From Micromonospora tarapacensis (lineage in GTDB: Bacteria; Actinomycetota; Actinomycetes; Mycobacteriales; Micromonosporaceae): a stretch of DNA of 64,000 nucleotides. Shown in pieces: positions 27,695-37,497 of this stretch. Position 1 is the stretch's first letter. Every line of letters starts with the position of its first letter. A program made the position numbers and the translations under genes. The notes below the pieces were generated by a model, which saw nothing but the letters and a program-made list of their open reading frames with translations, was not told the DNA's origin and did not search any database. Where the stretch lies: contig NZ_JAHCDI010000004.1 of NCBI RefSeq assembly GCF_019697375.1, forward strand, positions 5,577,281-5,641,280, written 5' to 3'.

Positions 27695-28947
27695 CCGGCT
27701 GGCAGCCGAGCACGGCCACGGAACGCGCTCTGCTGACCGCCGTCGACGCCGACGACCGGGAGGGCTTCCTCACCGAACTCGCCAGCGGTCCACTGCTGGT
27801 GCCGGTGTCGGCCGGTGCGGCGGCGGGACGGGAACCGGCGGCCTGGCCGACGGGCAACCACGACGGGGTGACGCACGTGGTCGCGTACACCTCACCCGCG
27901 GCGATCGCCGCCGGCCTGCCCGGACAGTCGGTCAGCTACCGGGTGTCGGGGCTGGCCGACCTGGCCGTCGACTGGCCCGACGACGACTGGGTGCTGGCGA
28001 TCGACGCCGGGCTGCCGATCGGCGTCCGGCTCACCGCCGACGAACTGCGCACGCTCGCCGCGCCGACCGTGGAGGCCGAGCGGCCACTGCGCGAGGCCAT
28101 CCTGCGGCAGGACCCGGACGTCCTGATGTCCGTGCTGCTACGGGCCGAACTGGTGCTGCCGCTGAGGCCGGGCGGTCCGGCGACACGGGACCTGTCCGAC
28201 CCGGAGTTCCCGTGGTGGACCCTCCCCGACGAGCAGGGCCGGGTCAGCCTGCCCGTGTTCACCTCGGAGGCGCGGCTGCGGCAGTCGCTCGGCGAACGGG
28301 ATCTGGTGCTGGTCAGCAGCCTGCAGTTGACCGATCGCTGGCCGGACCTCTCCTGGCAGTTGCTGCTCAACCCGGAGACGCCGCTGGCCGCGGCGCTGCC
28401 CGGCGAGGCGCTGTTGACGTTGCGCGACTGGCTGGGCGAGCTGCGCGAGGTGGTCACCGAGGCGGCCGAGCAGGAGCAGCGCCGCCGCGAGACGGCCGCC
28501 TACGCCGACCCGTCGACGGTGGGCGTACCGGCGCAACGGCCGGCAACGGAACCCGCCGACGACGACGGACCCGACCCCGGCGTGCCGCTGCTGCTGCAAC
28601 TGGTCATCCCGCACCGCTACCTGCCGTCCTACCTGGACGACGGCTACGACCGGGCGGCCGGGCTGGTGCACTCCTGGCACGGCCCGGGGCGGGACACCCC
28701 GATCCGGCTCTACCGGCGACTGGGACTGCTCGGTGCGGGCTCACCCTTCGAGGAGTCCGACGAGTGGGTGGCGGTGCTGCGCTGGCCGCCCGGCGAGGCC
28801 ACGCCCGAACAGTGGGGCCAGGGTCGACCCCGGATGGAGTCGCTGGTCGTACCGGACGGCACCGAGCTGCGCTGCCTGCACCAGGACGGCCGCGACGAGT
28901 TGCTGGCCCGCTTCGACGCGACCGCCCGCCACTGGTCCCCGGCCTGA
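27691..28947 (+). CDS. SseB-domain protein
   Basis: Protein of 418 residues with at least one SseB N-terminal domain (FLTELASGPLLVPVS, VVAYTSPAAIAAGLP, WPDDDWVLAIDAGLPIGVRL). A second, related segment lies near 145-250 (ILRQDPDVLMSVLLRAELVL, LPVFTSEARLRQSLGERDL). The C-terminal third (LVIPHRYLPSYLDDGYDRAA onward) is not assigned. SseB-domain proteins are frequent next to actinobacterial T7SS and toxin genes; their role is unknown. GTG 27691 overlaps the previous stop. Confidence 0.75.
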   Translation: MTGWQPSTATERALLTAVDADDREGFLTELASGPLLVPVSAGAAAGREPAAWPTGNHDGVTHVVAYTSPAAIAAGLPGQSVSYRVSGLADLAVDWPDDDWVLAIDAGLPIGVRLTADELRTLAAPTVEAERPLREAILRQDPDVLMSVLLRAELVLPLRPGGPATRDLSDPEFPWWTLPDEQGRVSLPVFTSEARLRQSLGERDLVLVSSLQLTDRWPDLSWQLLLNPETPLAAALPGEALLTLRDWLGELREVVTEAAEQEQRRRETAAYADPSTVGVPAQRPATEPADDDGPDPGVPLLLQLVIPHRYLPSYLDDGYDRAAGLVHSWHGPGRDTPIRLYRRLGLLGAGSPFEESDEWVAVLRWPPGEATPEQWGQGRPRMESLVVPDGTELRCLHQDGRDELLARFDATARHWSPA

Positions 28948-28997
28948 CCGGCGGCACCGGCCTTGCGGACCGCGCCGCGCGGCGGCGGCCGGGCGGG

Positions 28998-29462
28998 TCA
29001 GCGGCGGCGGCCGGCGAACCAGGCGCGGGCCGGTGGGCTCTTGATCAGAGCGAGCGACATACCGGCGAGCCCACCCACGACCAGTGGCGTCACCATGGTC
29101 GGGTGGTAGCCCAGCTTGCCCTGCGCCAGCAGCGTGACGATGACGACGACGAAGAGTCCGAAGGTGAAACCCGCCGGCACGGCCAGTCCTGCCGCGCTGT
29201 CACCGGTCCAGGCCATGAGGATCCCGAGCGATGCGAGCAGGGCCACAAGCAGGGCGATCGCGAGCGCCCCCGCGCCGATGCCGACCACCAGGATCTTGCC
29301 GAGCCCGTCGCCCTCGGTGTGCAGCATCGCCCGGAAGAAGGCGATCCCGGCGATCAACCAGATGACGATCGCGGGCAGCATCAGCAGGATGGCGAGGGTT
29401 ACGACGACCGGTCGCCGCCGCGGCGCCGGTGAGGATACGGCAGTCGGTGCCGTGGGCTGCAT
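28998..29462 (-). CDS. four-helix membrane protein in T7SS operon
   Basis: Protein of 154 residues with four hydrophobic helices (VTLAILLMLPAIVIWLIAG, IGAGALAIALLVALLASLG, AGFTFGLFVVVIVTLL, LVVGGLAGMSLALI). The ATG at 29462 follows GGAG at five bases. It is 22 bases after the mycosin gene on the same strand, so it is probably the last gene of the eccC-to-mycosin operon. Function unknown. Confidence 0.8.
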   Translation of the reverse strand: MQPTAPTAVSSPAPRRRPVVVTLAILLMLPAIVIWLIAGIAFFRAMLHTEGDGLGKILVVGIGAGALAIALLVALLASLGILMAWTGDSAAGLAVPAGFTFGLFVVVIVTLLAQGKLGYHPTMVTPLVVGGLAGMSLALIKSPPARAWFAGRRR

Positions 29463-29484
29463 GGATCTCCTTCGACCGCGTTGG

Positions 29485-30774
29485 TCACTCCGCCGGGCGG
29501 CGCCAGGCCGCGTCGTCGGTCGGAGCGGGAGCGGCCGGCCCGTCAGGCGCGATCCGAGCTGGCTGTCCCGCGGCACCGGCGTTGGTGAACGCGGGCTCCG
29601 CCGCGGTGCTTGCCAGCCGGCGCCGACGTGCGCGACGGCGGAGCTTGACCACGGCCACCACCCCGCCGACGAGGATGGCGAGGATCGCGGCCCACACCAG
29701 CACCACGATCACGATTTCCTCGATATCAGGGCCGTCGCGCCCCGCGGCGCGGGCGGCGGCGAGCGGGTCGTCCAGGTCGGGCTCGCCGGTGGCCGCGGTG
29801 CGACTGCCGCGACCGTCGGGCTCGCCGGTCAGCGCCTCGCGCAGGTCGAGTACGCCCCAGCCGTAGTAGTCGTCGTGGCCGGGATCGCCGGCGTCTCTGC
29901 TCGTTTCGAGCAGGCGCTGGAACATCTGGTACGCGCTCAGGTCGGGGTACTCGGCCTTGATCAGGGCCATCGCACCGGAGACGATGGCGCTGCTCGTGCT
30001 GCTGCCGGTCGCGGTCCGGTACCGGCCGCCGGGGGCGGCTATCACGATGTCCTGGCCGGGCGCGGCGATGCTGACCGGTAGGTCCGGAGTCCCCGGCACG
30101 GACGCCTTCTCGCTGATGACGCCCTTGCGATCGATGCCGTTGACGGCGATGCTGCCGGGATGCGAGGCCGGGCTGCCGACCAGGATCTGATCCTCGTTGC
30201 CGGCGGAGGCGACCACGATCACGTCGTTCTGGTAGGCGCGCTCGACCGCCCGGTTCAACTCCTCGTTGAAGCTGCTGGACAGCGACACGTTGATCACGTC
30301 GGCGCCGGCGTCGATCGCCCAGTTGATGCCGGCGGCGAGCGCCGTCGGCGCGGTCACGGCGCTGCGTTCGCTCTTGATGGTCACCGGCAGGATCTTGGCC
30401 TTCGGCGCGATGCCGAGCACCCCGTCGCGGCCTGCGGGGCCGTGCCCGTGACCGGCGATCAGCGAGGCCATTCCGGTGCCGTGTCCCTGCCGGTCGACGC
30501 GGCCCTCGGTGTCGTCGTCGTAGAGGTCCATGCCGGGCAGGACATTTCCCCGCAGGTCGGGATGCGTCGCGTCGACCCCGGTGTCCACCACCGCCACGAT
30601 GACGCCGTCACCCTGGGTGATCTTATGGAGTTCGGTCAGCTCCAGGGCCTTCACGTGCCACGAGTCGTCGCGGACGGCATCCGCCAGGGCGGGTGCGGCG
30701 GGCAGGGTGAGGGCGGCCAGCACGCTCGCGGTGACGAGCGCGGCAGCGGTAGCCGATCGGGTGAGGACACGCAT
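29485..30774 (-). CDS. mycP: mycosin-like S8 serine protease (MycP), copy 1
   Basis: Membrane-anchored subtilisin-type protease that stabilises ESX complexes. Signal peptide (1-32), catalytic Asp in VAVVDTGVDATHPDL, His in GHGTGMASLIAG, Asn in VASAGNED and Ser in GSSTSSAIVSGAMAL, then a single C-terminal transmembrane helix (IVIVVLVWAAILAILVGGVV) and an Arg-rich cytosolic tail. Length 429 residues. It lies downstream of the Pro-rich ESX protein. A second mycosin is at 42137-43435. Confidence 0.93.
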   Translation of the reverse strand: MRVLTRSATAAALVTASVLAALTLPAAPALADAVRDDSWHVKALELTELHKITQGDGVIVAVVDTGVDATHPDLRGNVLPGMDLYDDDTEGRVDRQGHGTGMASLIAGHGHGPAGRDGVLGIAPKAKILPVTIKSERSAVTAPTALAAGINWAIDAGADVINVSLSSSFNEELNRAVERAYQNDVIVVASAGNEDQILVGSPASHPGSIAVNGIDRKGVISEKASVPGTPDLPVSIAAPGQDIVIAAPGGRYRTATGSSTSSAIVSGAMALIKAEYPDLSAYQMFQRLLETSRDAGDPGHDDYYGWGVLDLREALTGEPDGRGSRTAATGEPDLDDPLAAARAAGRDGPDIEEIVIVVLVWAAILAILVGGVVAVVKLRRRARRRRLASTAAEPAFTNAGAAGQPARIAPDGPAAPAPTDDAAWRRPAE

Positions 30775-30881
30775 GCCCGTCAACCTTCCTCTGTGGGTTG
30801 TCGCGTCGGACGGCCGGGGATGAACGGTAACCGCATGGTACGGACCGGACACCCAAGGTGGGGTGACCGGCCCGCTCCTGG

Positions 30882-32613
30882 TCAGGCTTGGCCGAGCGTT
30901 CTGCCCTGCTCGCCGGGCCGGTGTTCCGCGGGTGCCTCGACCACACCGGCGGCGGACGACTCGGTGACCCACAATTCGTCGTCACCGTCGCCGTACTCCC
31001 AGGTCTCCTGCTCCCCGTCGCGCGGGGCGCCCTTGCGCGGGACCGGCGTGGCCGGTCCGCCGCGTCGGCCGCCCAGCGACGGGGCCGGCCCGGTGGTGGG
31101 CGCCGGGCGGCCGGCGCCGGCTCCGGCACGCCCGCTCAGATCGGGTCGCGCACCGGCGGCCCTGGGCTTGGCGGCCGGCGGCTGGCCGGACCGGCCGGTC
31201 ACCGGGGAACCCGCCCGGGGCGGGCCGCCCGGCGCGGCACCGCGCTGGCCGCCGAGGCTCGGCGGTGGCGCGGCCGGACGACGTCCCGGTGCGGCACCGG
31301 GGCGGGGTCCGGCGGTGGAGCCCGGCAGTCGCGGGCTCGACGGTGGCGGGTGGCCGGGGTGCCCGGCCGGGTTCCGGTGCCCGGCCGGCCCCGGCCGCCG
31401 CCAGGCGTCCCGGTGCCGGTGTTGCCGGGCAGGGTCGGGCGGTTCGGCGCGGAGCCGCGGCGGCCGCCGCCCGGCGCTCCGGACCCGCTGCCCGGGCCGC
31501 CGGCGCCGGGGAGCGTGGGACGGTTCGGCGCCGGGCCGCGCGGACCGCCGGAGCCCGGCAGGGTCGTCCGTGGCGCGTTCGGCCGCGCTCCCGGGTTCGG
31601 TGCGCTCCGGCCAGGGTGACCGGCCGTGGCCCGGGCCTGGTCACCGGCGGCACGGCCGGACCGGGCGTCGCCGGGGCGTTCGGTGCCGTGCTGACGGGCG
31701 GGGCGGTCGGCGGTGGGGCGACCGGCGCGGCAGCGCCGCCAGCGAGACCGACGCCCTCCGGGAGGTTGGCTGGCGGCGGGGCCGTCGGTCCGGGCGGTGT
31801 GGCGTCCAGGTCAGGTCGGGTTGGCAAATCCGCGCGGGGCGGCATGCTCGGCCGGTTCGGCCCGGCGACGGCCCCGGGTGCGCCCGGTGGGGGTGCTCCC
31901 GGAACGCCGGGGCCCGGCACGTTCCCGGGGGTGTTGATGACCGCGTCCGTCGGGCCCTTGAACTTGCCGCCGCGGGAGATGTTGGAGATGTACACGTCGA
32001 TGTAGAGGTCGGCCAGCGGCTTGGCGATGTTCTTGGCGCGCTGGTGGAACTCGCTCTGCACGTCCTCGTACGACCTGCCGTCGTTCCCGTTGATGCCGGG
32101 CATCCAGTCGACGAGGTCGGGCGCCTGGAAGCCCTCGTCGTCCGACCGGCGCTCCCCCTGCCGGGTCTGTTCGGCCTGGTACTCCTGCCAGAGCGTCTTC
32201 ATCTCCCGCTGGGCGGTCTCGATCTTGCTGGCGACCTGGTCCAGCCCGGTGGCGTTGTTGGTGGCCACGTCCTTCCACTCGTCGAGCGAGTGCAGCGTCG
32301 CGCCCACGCGGGACATGAAGACGCGTGCCGCGGGCGACTGCCACCGGGCGTCCAGCGAGTCGGCGTGCCGTTTGAGGTTGTCCCGGGTGGCCTGTAGCAG
32401 GCTGGCCGCCCGCCGCCACATGTCGGCGAGCGCCGTGGTCCGTTCGTCGCTCTCCTTGCGGACGTACTCCCACATCTGCTCGATGTTGACCGAGTCCCAC
32501 GCCGTCGGCTCGTACGGCGTGGCCTGGGCGGCCCGCTCAGCCGCGTAGTCGTCCGACACGCCCGAGTACATCTGGTAGCTGTTCGGCTGCCAGCCGTAGT
32601 AGTCGCCGGTCAT
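30882..32613 (-). CDS. ESX-type helical protein with Pro/Gly-rich tail, frame broken twice
   Basis: The first ~210 residues are helical, with WDSVNIEQMWEYVRKESDER and LSLDARW-like spacing of ESX substrates (LDARWQSPAARVFMSRVGAT), and start at ATG 32613. A Pro/Gly/Ala-rich tail follows. The tail leaves the starting frame near 31610, continues as NAPRTTLPGSGGPRGPAPN in the next frame, and shifts again near 31350. It ends in GDGDDELWVTESSAAGVVEA and a stop at 30882. Both shifts equal one missing base. With repair, the protein has about 577 residues. Architecture resembles PPE/Esp-like T7SS substrates; no specific family is assigned. Confidence 0.7.
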
Positions 32614-32644
32614 CCCCGCTCCTCAGTCCCGCCCGTGCCGCCCG

Positions 32645-33265
32645 TCAGCGAAGATCCGACTGGTCGAGCCGTAGCCCATCGCCGTGCATGTGCTCACCGT
32701 CGCCGTGGATCAGATAGGCCCCGGAGCCCTCGCCCACGACCTCGGCGCCGGCCCACTCGGGAGCCTCCTCGCTCTGGTCGCCGGTCGGGCACGAGTCCAT
32801 GCCGTAGTAGGGGTTCATCGGCTCGGGGTTCAGCGCCGCCTCGGGCACCGCGTCCGTCGGGCTCTCCCCACTCTGCTCCCACTGCCCGCTCAGGGTGTCC
32901 TGGCCGTCGACGGCGAAGAACGCGTTGTACACGTCCTCGTTGGTGGCCTGGGCCAGCGCGTCTCCGGTGAGGTACTCGGCCGAGATGGACGTGGCGGCCA
33001 CGCTCAACGTGGCGAGGCCCTTCATCACGTCGCCCATCAGGTGGGACACCGCCATGCGGCTCTCGTCGTGTCGGCCCCGGAAGAACGCGGCCTCCTTCAG
33101 CCCGCCGCCGCCGAACGGTGTCTGCACGGTCAGCATGGGCCGCAGGCCGTTGTCGAAGCTGGGCCGGAAGTTGGTCTCCAGCTCCTTCTGGATGGCCAGC
33201 GCGAAGTCCTTCAGCTGCTGGATGTCGACGTCGACCTGTTCGTCGACGAGCCACTCGTCACCCAT
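32645..33265 (-). CDS. T7SS operon protein, ESX-like helical
   Basis: Protein of 206 residues starting MGDEWLVDEQVDVDIQQLKD; ATG 33265 has GGGGGAC just upstream. The body is alpha-helical and rich in Ala/Met, with a hydrophilic acidic tail (EGSGAYLIHGDGEHMHGDG). No signal peptide. It lies between eccC and the Pro-rich ESX protein with a 31-base gap to the latter, so it is probably a partner of that protein. Family unknown. Confidence 0.72.
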   Translation of the reverse strand: MGDEWLVDEQVDVDIQQLKDFALAIQKELETNFRPSFDNGLRPMLTVQTPFGGGGLKEAAFFRGRHDESRMAVSHLMGDVMKGLATLSVAATSISAEYLTGDALAQATNEDVYNAFFAVDGQDTLSGQWEQSGESPTDAVPEAALNPEPMNPYYGMDSCPTGDQSEEAPEWAGAEVVGEGSGAYLIHGDGEHMHGDGLRLDQSDLR

Positions 33266-33393
33266 GTCCGTCCCCCGATCGCTCACACGATGCCGGCGCG
33301 GCTGGTTCCTTCCTCGACGGGTCGGCGTCCGTGGCCGCGCAGCGTGAGTCCACTCTGGCCGACGGTAGCCGCATCGGGCAACCCCGAACCGCC

Positions 33394-36300
33394 TCACGAG
33401 CGCTGCGGAAGGTGCACCAACTGCACCAGCCGGGTGCCACCACGCCGGGACACCAGCCAGCCCCGGCCCGGTGGCAGCGGCCCGGGCCGGACGGTGCCGA
33501 GCAGCACCCCCTCGTCCCGGTTGCCGGACATCACGATGCCCGGCGTGCTGATCTCACGCAGCCGCATGAGCACCGGCTCGTACAGCGCCCGGCTCGCACC
33601 GCCGGTCCGCCGGGCGATGACCAGGTGCAGGCCGATGTCCCGGGCCTGGGGGAGGAATTCCAGCAACGGGGTCAGCGGGTTGCTGCCGGCGCCGGCCACC
33701 AGGTCGTAATCGTCGACCAGTACGTAGAGGTCCGGGCCCTTCCACCAGTCACGCGCCCGCAGCCGCTCGGCACTGATGTCGGGCGGCGGTAGCCGGTCCC
33801 GCATCACCGTGGCCACCTCGGTCACGATGCTCTCGGTGACCTGCGCCGTCGAGCCGTACCCGATCAGGTGCGGCGTGTCGATGTCGCCGAGCAGGCTACG
33901 CCGGTAGTCCACCAGGACCAGCCGCGCCTCGGTCAGCTCATGGCCGTCGACGATGGCCTGGGCCAGCGCCCGCAGGAAGGTGCTCTTGCCCGACTCACCG
34001 TCGCCGAACAGGATGAAGTGCGGGTCGGCGGCGAAGTCCAGGTGCACCGGCTGGAGGTCCACCTCGGCAATGCCGATCGGCACGCCGGGGCGTCCGGTGC
34101 TCGGCAGACTGCCGTACGGCACCACCGGCGGCAGCAGCCGGATCGGCGGGGCCCCGGGGCCCTGCCAGGCGGCGGCCAGATCGGTGACCAGCTTGCGCGC
34201 CCCCTCGGACAGGCTCTCCGCCTCCTGCGCGCCGTCCGCCCGTGGCAGCGCCGCCAGGAACTGCTGACCGGCCGGCGTGATGCCGCGACCCGGCGACTTC
34301 TCCGGCACGTTCATCGCGGCCCGGCGGTCCAGGTTGGAATCGCCGGCGTCGGCCAGCCGCAGTTCCAACCGGGTGCCGAAGACGTCCCGGACGGCCGGGC
34401 GCAGGTCCATCCAGCGGCCGGCGGTGACGATCAGGTGGATGCCGAAGGAGAGTCCCCGGTTGGCGATGTCGTTGACGGTGGGTTCGAGGTCTTCGAACTC
34501 GCTCCGCAGCGTCGCCCAGCCGTCGATGACCAGGAAGATGTCGCCGAACGGATCGTCATTGTGCTGGCCGTGCCGCCGAGCCCGCCGGTACTCGGTCATC
34601 GAGTCGACGCCGCGCTCGGCGAACCGCCGTTCCCGTTCGCCCATCAGCAGTTGCAGCTCGGCGACCGTACGCCGGACCAGGCCGGCGTCGAGGCGGGTCG
34701 CCACCGAGCCGACGTGCGGCAGGTCGCGCAGCGAGGAGAGCGCGCTGCTGCCCAGGTCGAGGCAGTACACCTGGGCCTCCCTGGGGGTGTGGGTCAGCGC
34801 CAGCGACGTGACGACCGTCCGCAGTACGGTGCTCTTGCCGCTCTGCGGGCCGCCGACGATGACCGCGTGGCCGGCCGAGCCGGCCAGGTCGAACCAGAGC
34901 ACGTCCCGGCGTTGCTCGAAGGGCTTGTCGACGATGCCGACCGCCACCTGCAACTCGCCCAGCAGCCCGGCGTGCGCCACGGTCACCCCCCGGCTGGGAT
35001 CCGCGGTCATCGGGGGCAGCAACTGGTCGAGCGTGGGCGGCTCGGCCAGCGGCGGCAGCCACACCTGGTGCGCCGGCTTGCCCCGACCCGCGAGCCGGCC
35101 GACGAGAATGTCCAGCACACTCTCGCCGATCCCGTCGACGGGCTCGGGCGCCTCCTCCTGCTTCGGTGCGCGGGTCACCGGCGGCGCGACGTAGGTGGTG
35201 CTGTACTCGCGTACCCGGTCCTCGCCGTCGCCGGCCGCGACCGCGGCGGCGGTCCTGCTGCGGTAGGTGCCGGAGACGTAGGCGGCCTTGAACCGCACCA
35301 GCGGCTCGGTGCCGAAGCGCAGGTAGCCGTGCCCCGGTGAGCGGGGCAGCTCGTACGCGTCGGTGGCACCGAGCACCACCCGGGACTCCATCGCGGAGAA
35401 CGTCCGCAGGCCGATCCGGTACGACAGGTGGGTGTCGAGTCCCCGCAGTCGCCCCTCCTCCAGGCGCTGGCTCGCCAGCAGCAGATGCACGCCGAGCGAC
35501 CGGCCGACCCGACCGATCTGGACGAACATGTCGATGAAGTCGGGCTTCGCGGTGAGCAGCTCGGAGAATTCGTCACAGATGATGAGCAGGCTCGGCAGCG
35601 GAGTCAGCGGGGCACCGGCCGCCCGGGCCTTCTCGTAGTCGCGCTGCGAGGCGTAGTTGCCCGCCGCGCGCAGCAACTCCTGCCGGCGCACCAGCTCGCC
35701 GTTTATGGAGTCGGTCATCCGGTCCACCAGGGGCAACTCGTCGGCCAGGTTTGTGATCACCGCGCTGGTGTGCGGCAGGCCGTCCAACCGGGTGAACGTG
35801 GCACCACCCTTGAAGTCGACCAGGACGAAGTTGAGGCTCTCCGACGAGTGCGAGGCCGCCAGCGCGAGCACCAGCGTGCGCAACAGCTCCGACTTGCCGG
35901 AACCGGTCGCGCCGATGAGCAGCCCGTGCGGGCCCATGCCGTCCTGCGCCGACTCCTTCAGATCCAGTTCCACCGGCCCGCCGTCGGTGCCCACCCCGAT
36001 CGGCACCCGCAGCCGGTCGCGATTGGGGCGCGGTTGCCACGCCCGGTCGACGTCGAACTCGTACGGATCGCCGAGGTCGAGCAACTCGGCGAGGCCCAGC
36101 TCGGTGGTGAGCGGGGTGTCGCCGCTGCCCCGGGAGGCGGCCGACAGGCGCAGCGGGGCCAACTGCATGGCCATCGCCTCGATCTCCGCCACCTGGCACC
36201 CGTCGGCCCGACCGATCTCCGCCGGTCCGTCCACAGTGGTACTGCGCAGCCGGCGGTCCGTCGTGACGTCCAGCACCAGCCGCGCCCGGTCGAGTACGCG

Positions 36301-37356
36301 GGGCGCCGGGGTGGACAGGTCGAGCAGGGTGACACCCTCCACTCCGCCGTCGGTCATCAGATGGTCCGAACCGGCGGTGTCGCCACCGTCGATGACCACC
36401 AGCACGTGCGGCCCGCCGACGTGCGGTGCCCCACCTGAGGCGTTGAACCGGGGCCGGCTGGCCAGCACGTCGTCGAGCATTGCTTCCAGGCCGGTCACCG
36501 AGGGCGCCACCAGGCGCAGCTGACCGAGCGCGTCGGTGCGCGACGGGTGCAGGGCGTGCGGCAGCCACTTCGTCCACTCCCACTCGGCCCGCCGGTCCGG
36601 CGCCACGCAGATCGCGACGAGCATGTCGTCCGGCGCGTGGAACGCCGTGGCCTGGGCGAGAACCGCGCGGATCATCCCCCGGGCGGCGTCGGCGTCGCCG
36701 CGCAGGTGCACCCGGGCGAATCCGTTCAATGCCATGGTCACCGGCAGGTCCGGCACCTCGCCGTAGGTGGTCAGGAACCGGCGCAGCGCCAGCGCGCACA
36801 TCGGCTCCAGCTTTTCCAGCGACGTGGCCGGCGGCGGCACCAGCGGCGTGGCCAGCTCCTGCGGCCCCAGCCCGATCCGCACGGTGGCGAAGTCCACGTC
36901 ACCGCGTCGGCGCTCCCACAGCCGTGGGCCCAGCGGCAGCGACCAGAGACTGTCCGGATCGGGGTGCCGGTAGAAAGCGGCCTCGCGCTGCTTGCGGACC
37001 GTCTTGAGCACCCGGCGGCGCTGGCGGGACAGGTGGGACATGTACTCGCGGCGTTTCTGGAGCATCTCCTGCTTGCCCGGGCCGCCGGAGTTGTTGGTCA
37101 GCTGGGAGCCGAGCATGCCGATGGCAGAGAGCCCGAACAGCCCACCGGTGACGTAGCCGAGGGTCGAGCCGCCCCGGCCGGCGAACATCAGTGCCATCGC
37201 GAAGGATCCGGCGAGCATCGGCAGCATCATCATCATCTGCCCCCAGGCCTTGCCGCTGGGTGCGGGCACCTCGGGCGGTGCCTCCAGCAGGACCTCGCCG
37301 GAGGGATACTCCGGTTCCGGCTGCCGGGCGGGTCGTTTGACGACCACCGTGCTCAC
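33394..37356 (-). CDS. eccC: type VII secretion ATPase EccC
   Basis: FtsK/SpoIIIE-type motor of the ESX system, 1320 residues, EccCa and EccCb fused. Two N-terminal membrane helices (MMMMLPMLAGSFAMALMFAG and LGYVTGGLFGLSAIGML) precede three ATPase domains. D1: GATGSGKSELL, with Walker B LLIICDEFSEL. D2: GGPQSGKST, with DIFLVIDGW. D3: GDGESGKST, with LYVLVDDYDLV. EccC recognises C-terminal signals of WXG100 substrates and drives export. GTG 37356 has CGGAGG upstream. Divergent from eccD. Confidence 0.97.
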   Translation of the reverse strand: MSTVVVKRPARQPEPEYPSGEVLLEAPPEVPAPSGKAWGQMMMMLPMLAGSFAMALMFAGRGGSTLGYVTGGLFGLSAIGMLGSQLTNNSGGPGKQEMLQKRREYMSHLSRQRRRVLKTVRKQREAAFYRHPDPDSLWSLPLGPRLWERRRGDVDFATVRIGLGPQELATPLVPPPATSLEKLEPMCALALRRFLTTYGEVPDLPVTMALNGFARVHLRGDADAARGMIRAVLAQATAFHAPDDMLVAICVAPDRRAEWEWTKWLPHALHPSRTDALGQLRLVAPSVTGLEAMLDDVLASRPRFNASGGAPHVGGPHVLVVIDGGDTAGSDHLMTDGGVEGVTLLDLSTPAPRVLDRARLVLDVTTDRRLRSTTVDGPAEIGRADGCQVAEIEAMAMQLAPLRLSAASRGSGDTPLTTELGLAELLDLGDPYEFDVDRAWQPRPNRDRLRVPIGVGTDGGPVELDLKESAQDGMGPHGLLIGATGSGKSELLRTLVLALAASHSSESLNFVLVDFKGGATFTRLDGLPHTSAVITNLADELPLVDRMTDSINGELVRRQELLRAAGNYASQRDYEKARAAGAPLTPLPSLLIICDEFSELLTAKPDFIDMFVQIGRVGRSLGVHLLLASQRLEEGRLRGLDTHLSYRIGLRTFSAMESRVVLGATDAYELPRSPGHGYLRFGTEPLVRFKAAYVSGTYRSRTAAAVAAGDGEDRVREYSTTYVAPPVTRAPKQEEAPEPVDGIGESVLDILVGRLAGRGKPAHQVWLPPLAEPPTLDQLLPPMTADPSRGVTVAHAGLLGELQVAVGIVDKPFEQRRDVLWFDLAGSAGHAVIVGGPQSGKSTVLRTVVTSLALTHTPREAQVYCLDLGSSALSSLRDLPHVGSVATRLDAGLVRRTVAELQLLMGERERRFAERGVDSMTEYRRARRHGQHNDDPFGDIFLVIDGWATLRSEFEDLEPTVNDIANRGLSFGIHLIVTAGRWMDLRPAVRDVFGTRLELRLADAGDSNLDRRAAMNVPEKSPGRGITPAGQQFLAALPRADGAQEAESLSEGARKLVTDLAAAWQGPGAPPIRLLPPVVPYGSLPSTGRPGVPIGIAEVDLQPVHLDFAADPHFILFGDGESGKSTFLRALAQAIVDGHELTEARLVLVDYRRSLLGDIDTPHLIGYGSTAQVTESIVTEVATVMRDRLPPPDISAERLRARDWWKGPDLYVLVDDYDLVAGAGSNPLTPLLEFLPQARDIGLHLVIARRTGGASRALYEPVLMRLREISTPGIVMSGNRDEGVLLGTVRPGPLPPGRGWLVSRRGGTRLVQLVHLPQRS

Positions 37357-37497
37357 GTGACAGACCTCCGTCGCCTTTCGCGGGTCTGGTGCGCGCCGCG
37401 GTGAACCGCCCCCGCGTCACCGGCACATGGTAGGTAGCCTTTGCCCGTCAGGACAGTGGCGGGCCGCCGGCCCGCTCCTCGTACCGAGGGGTCGTCA

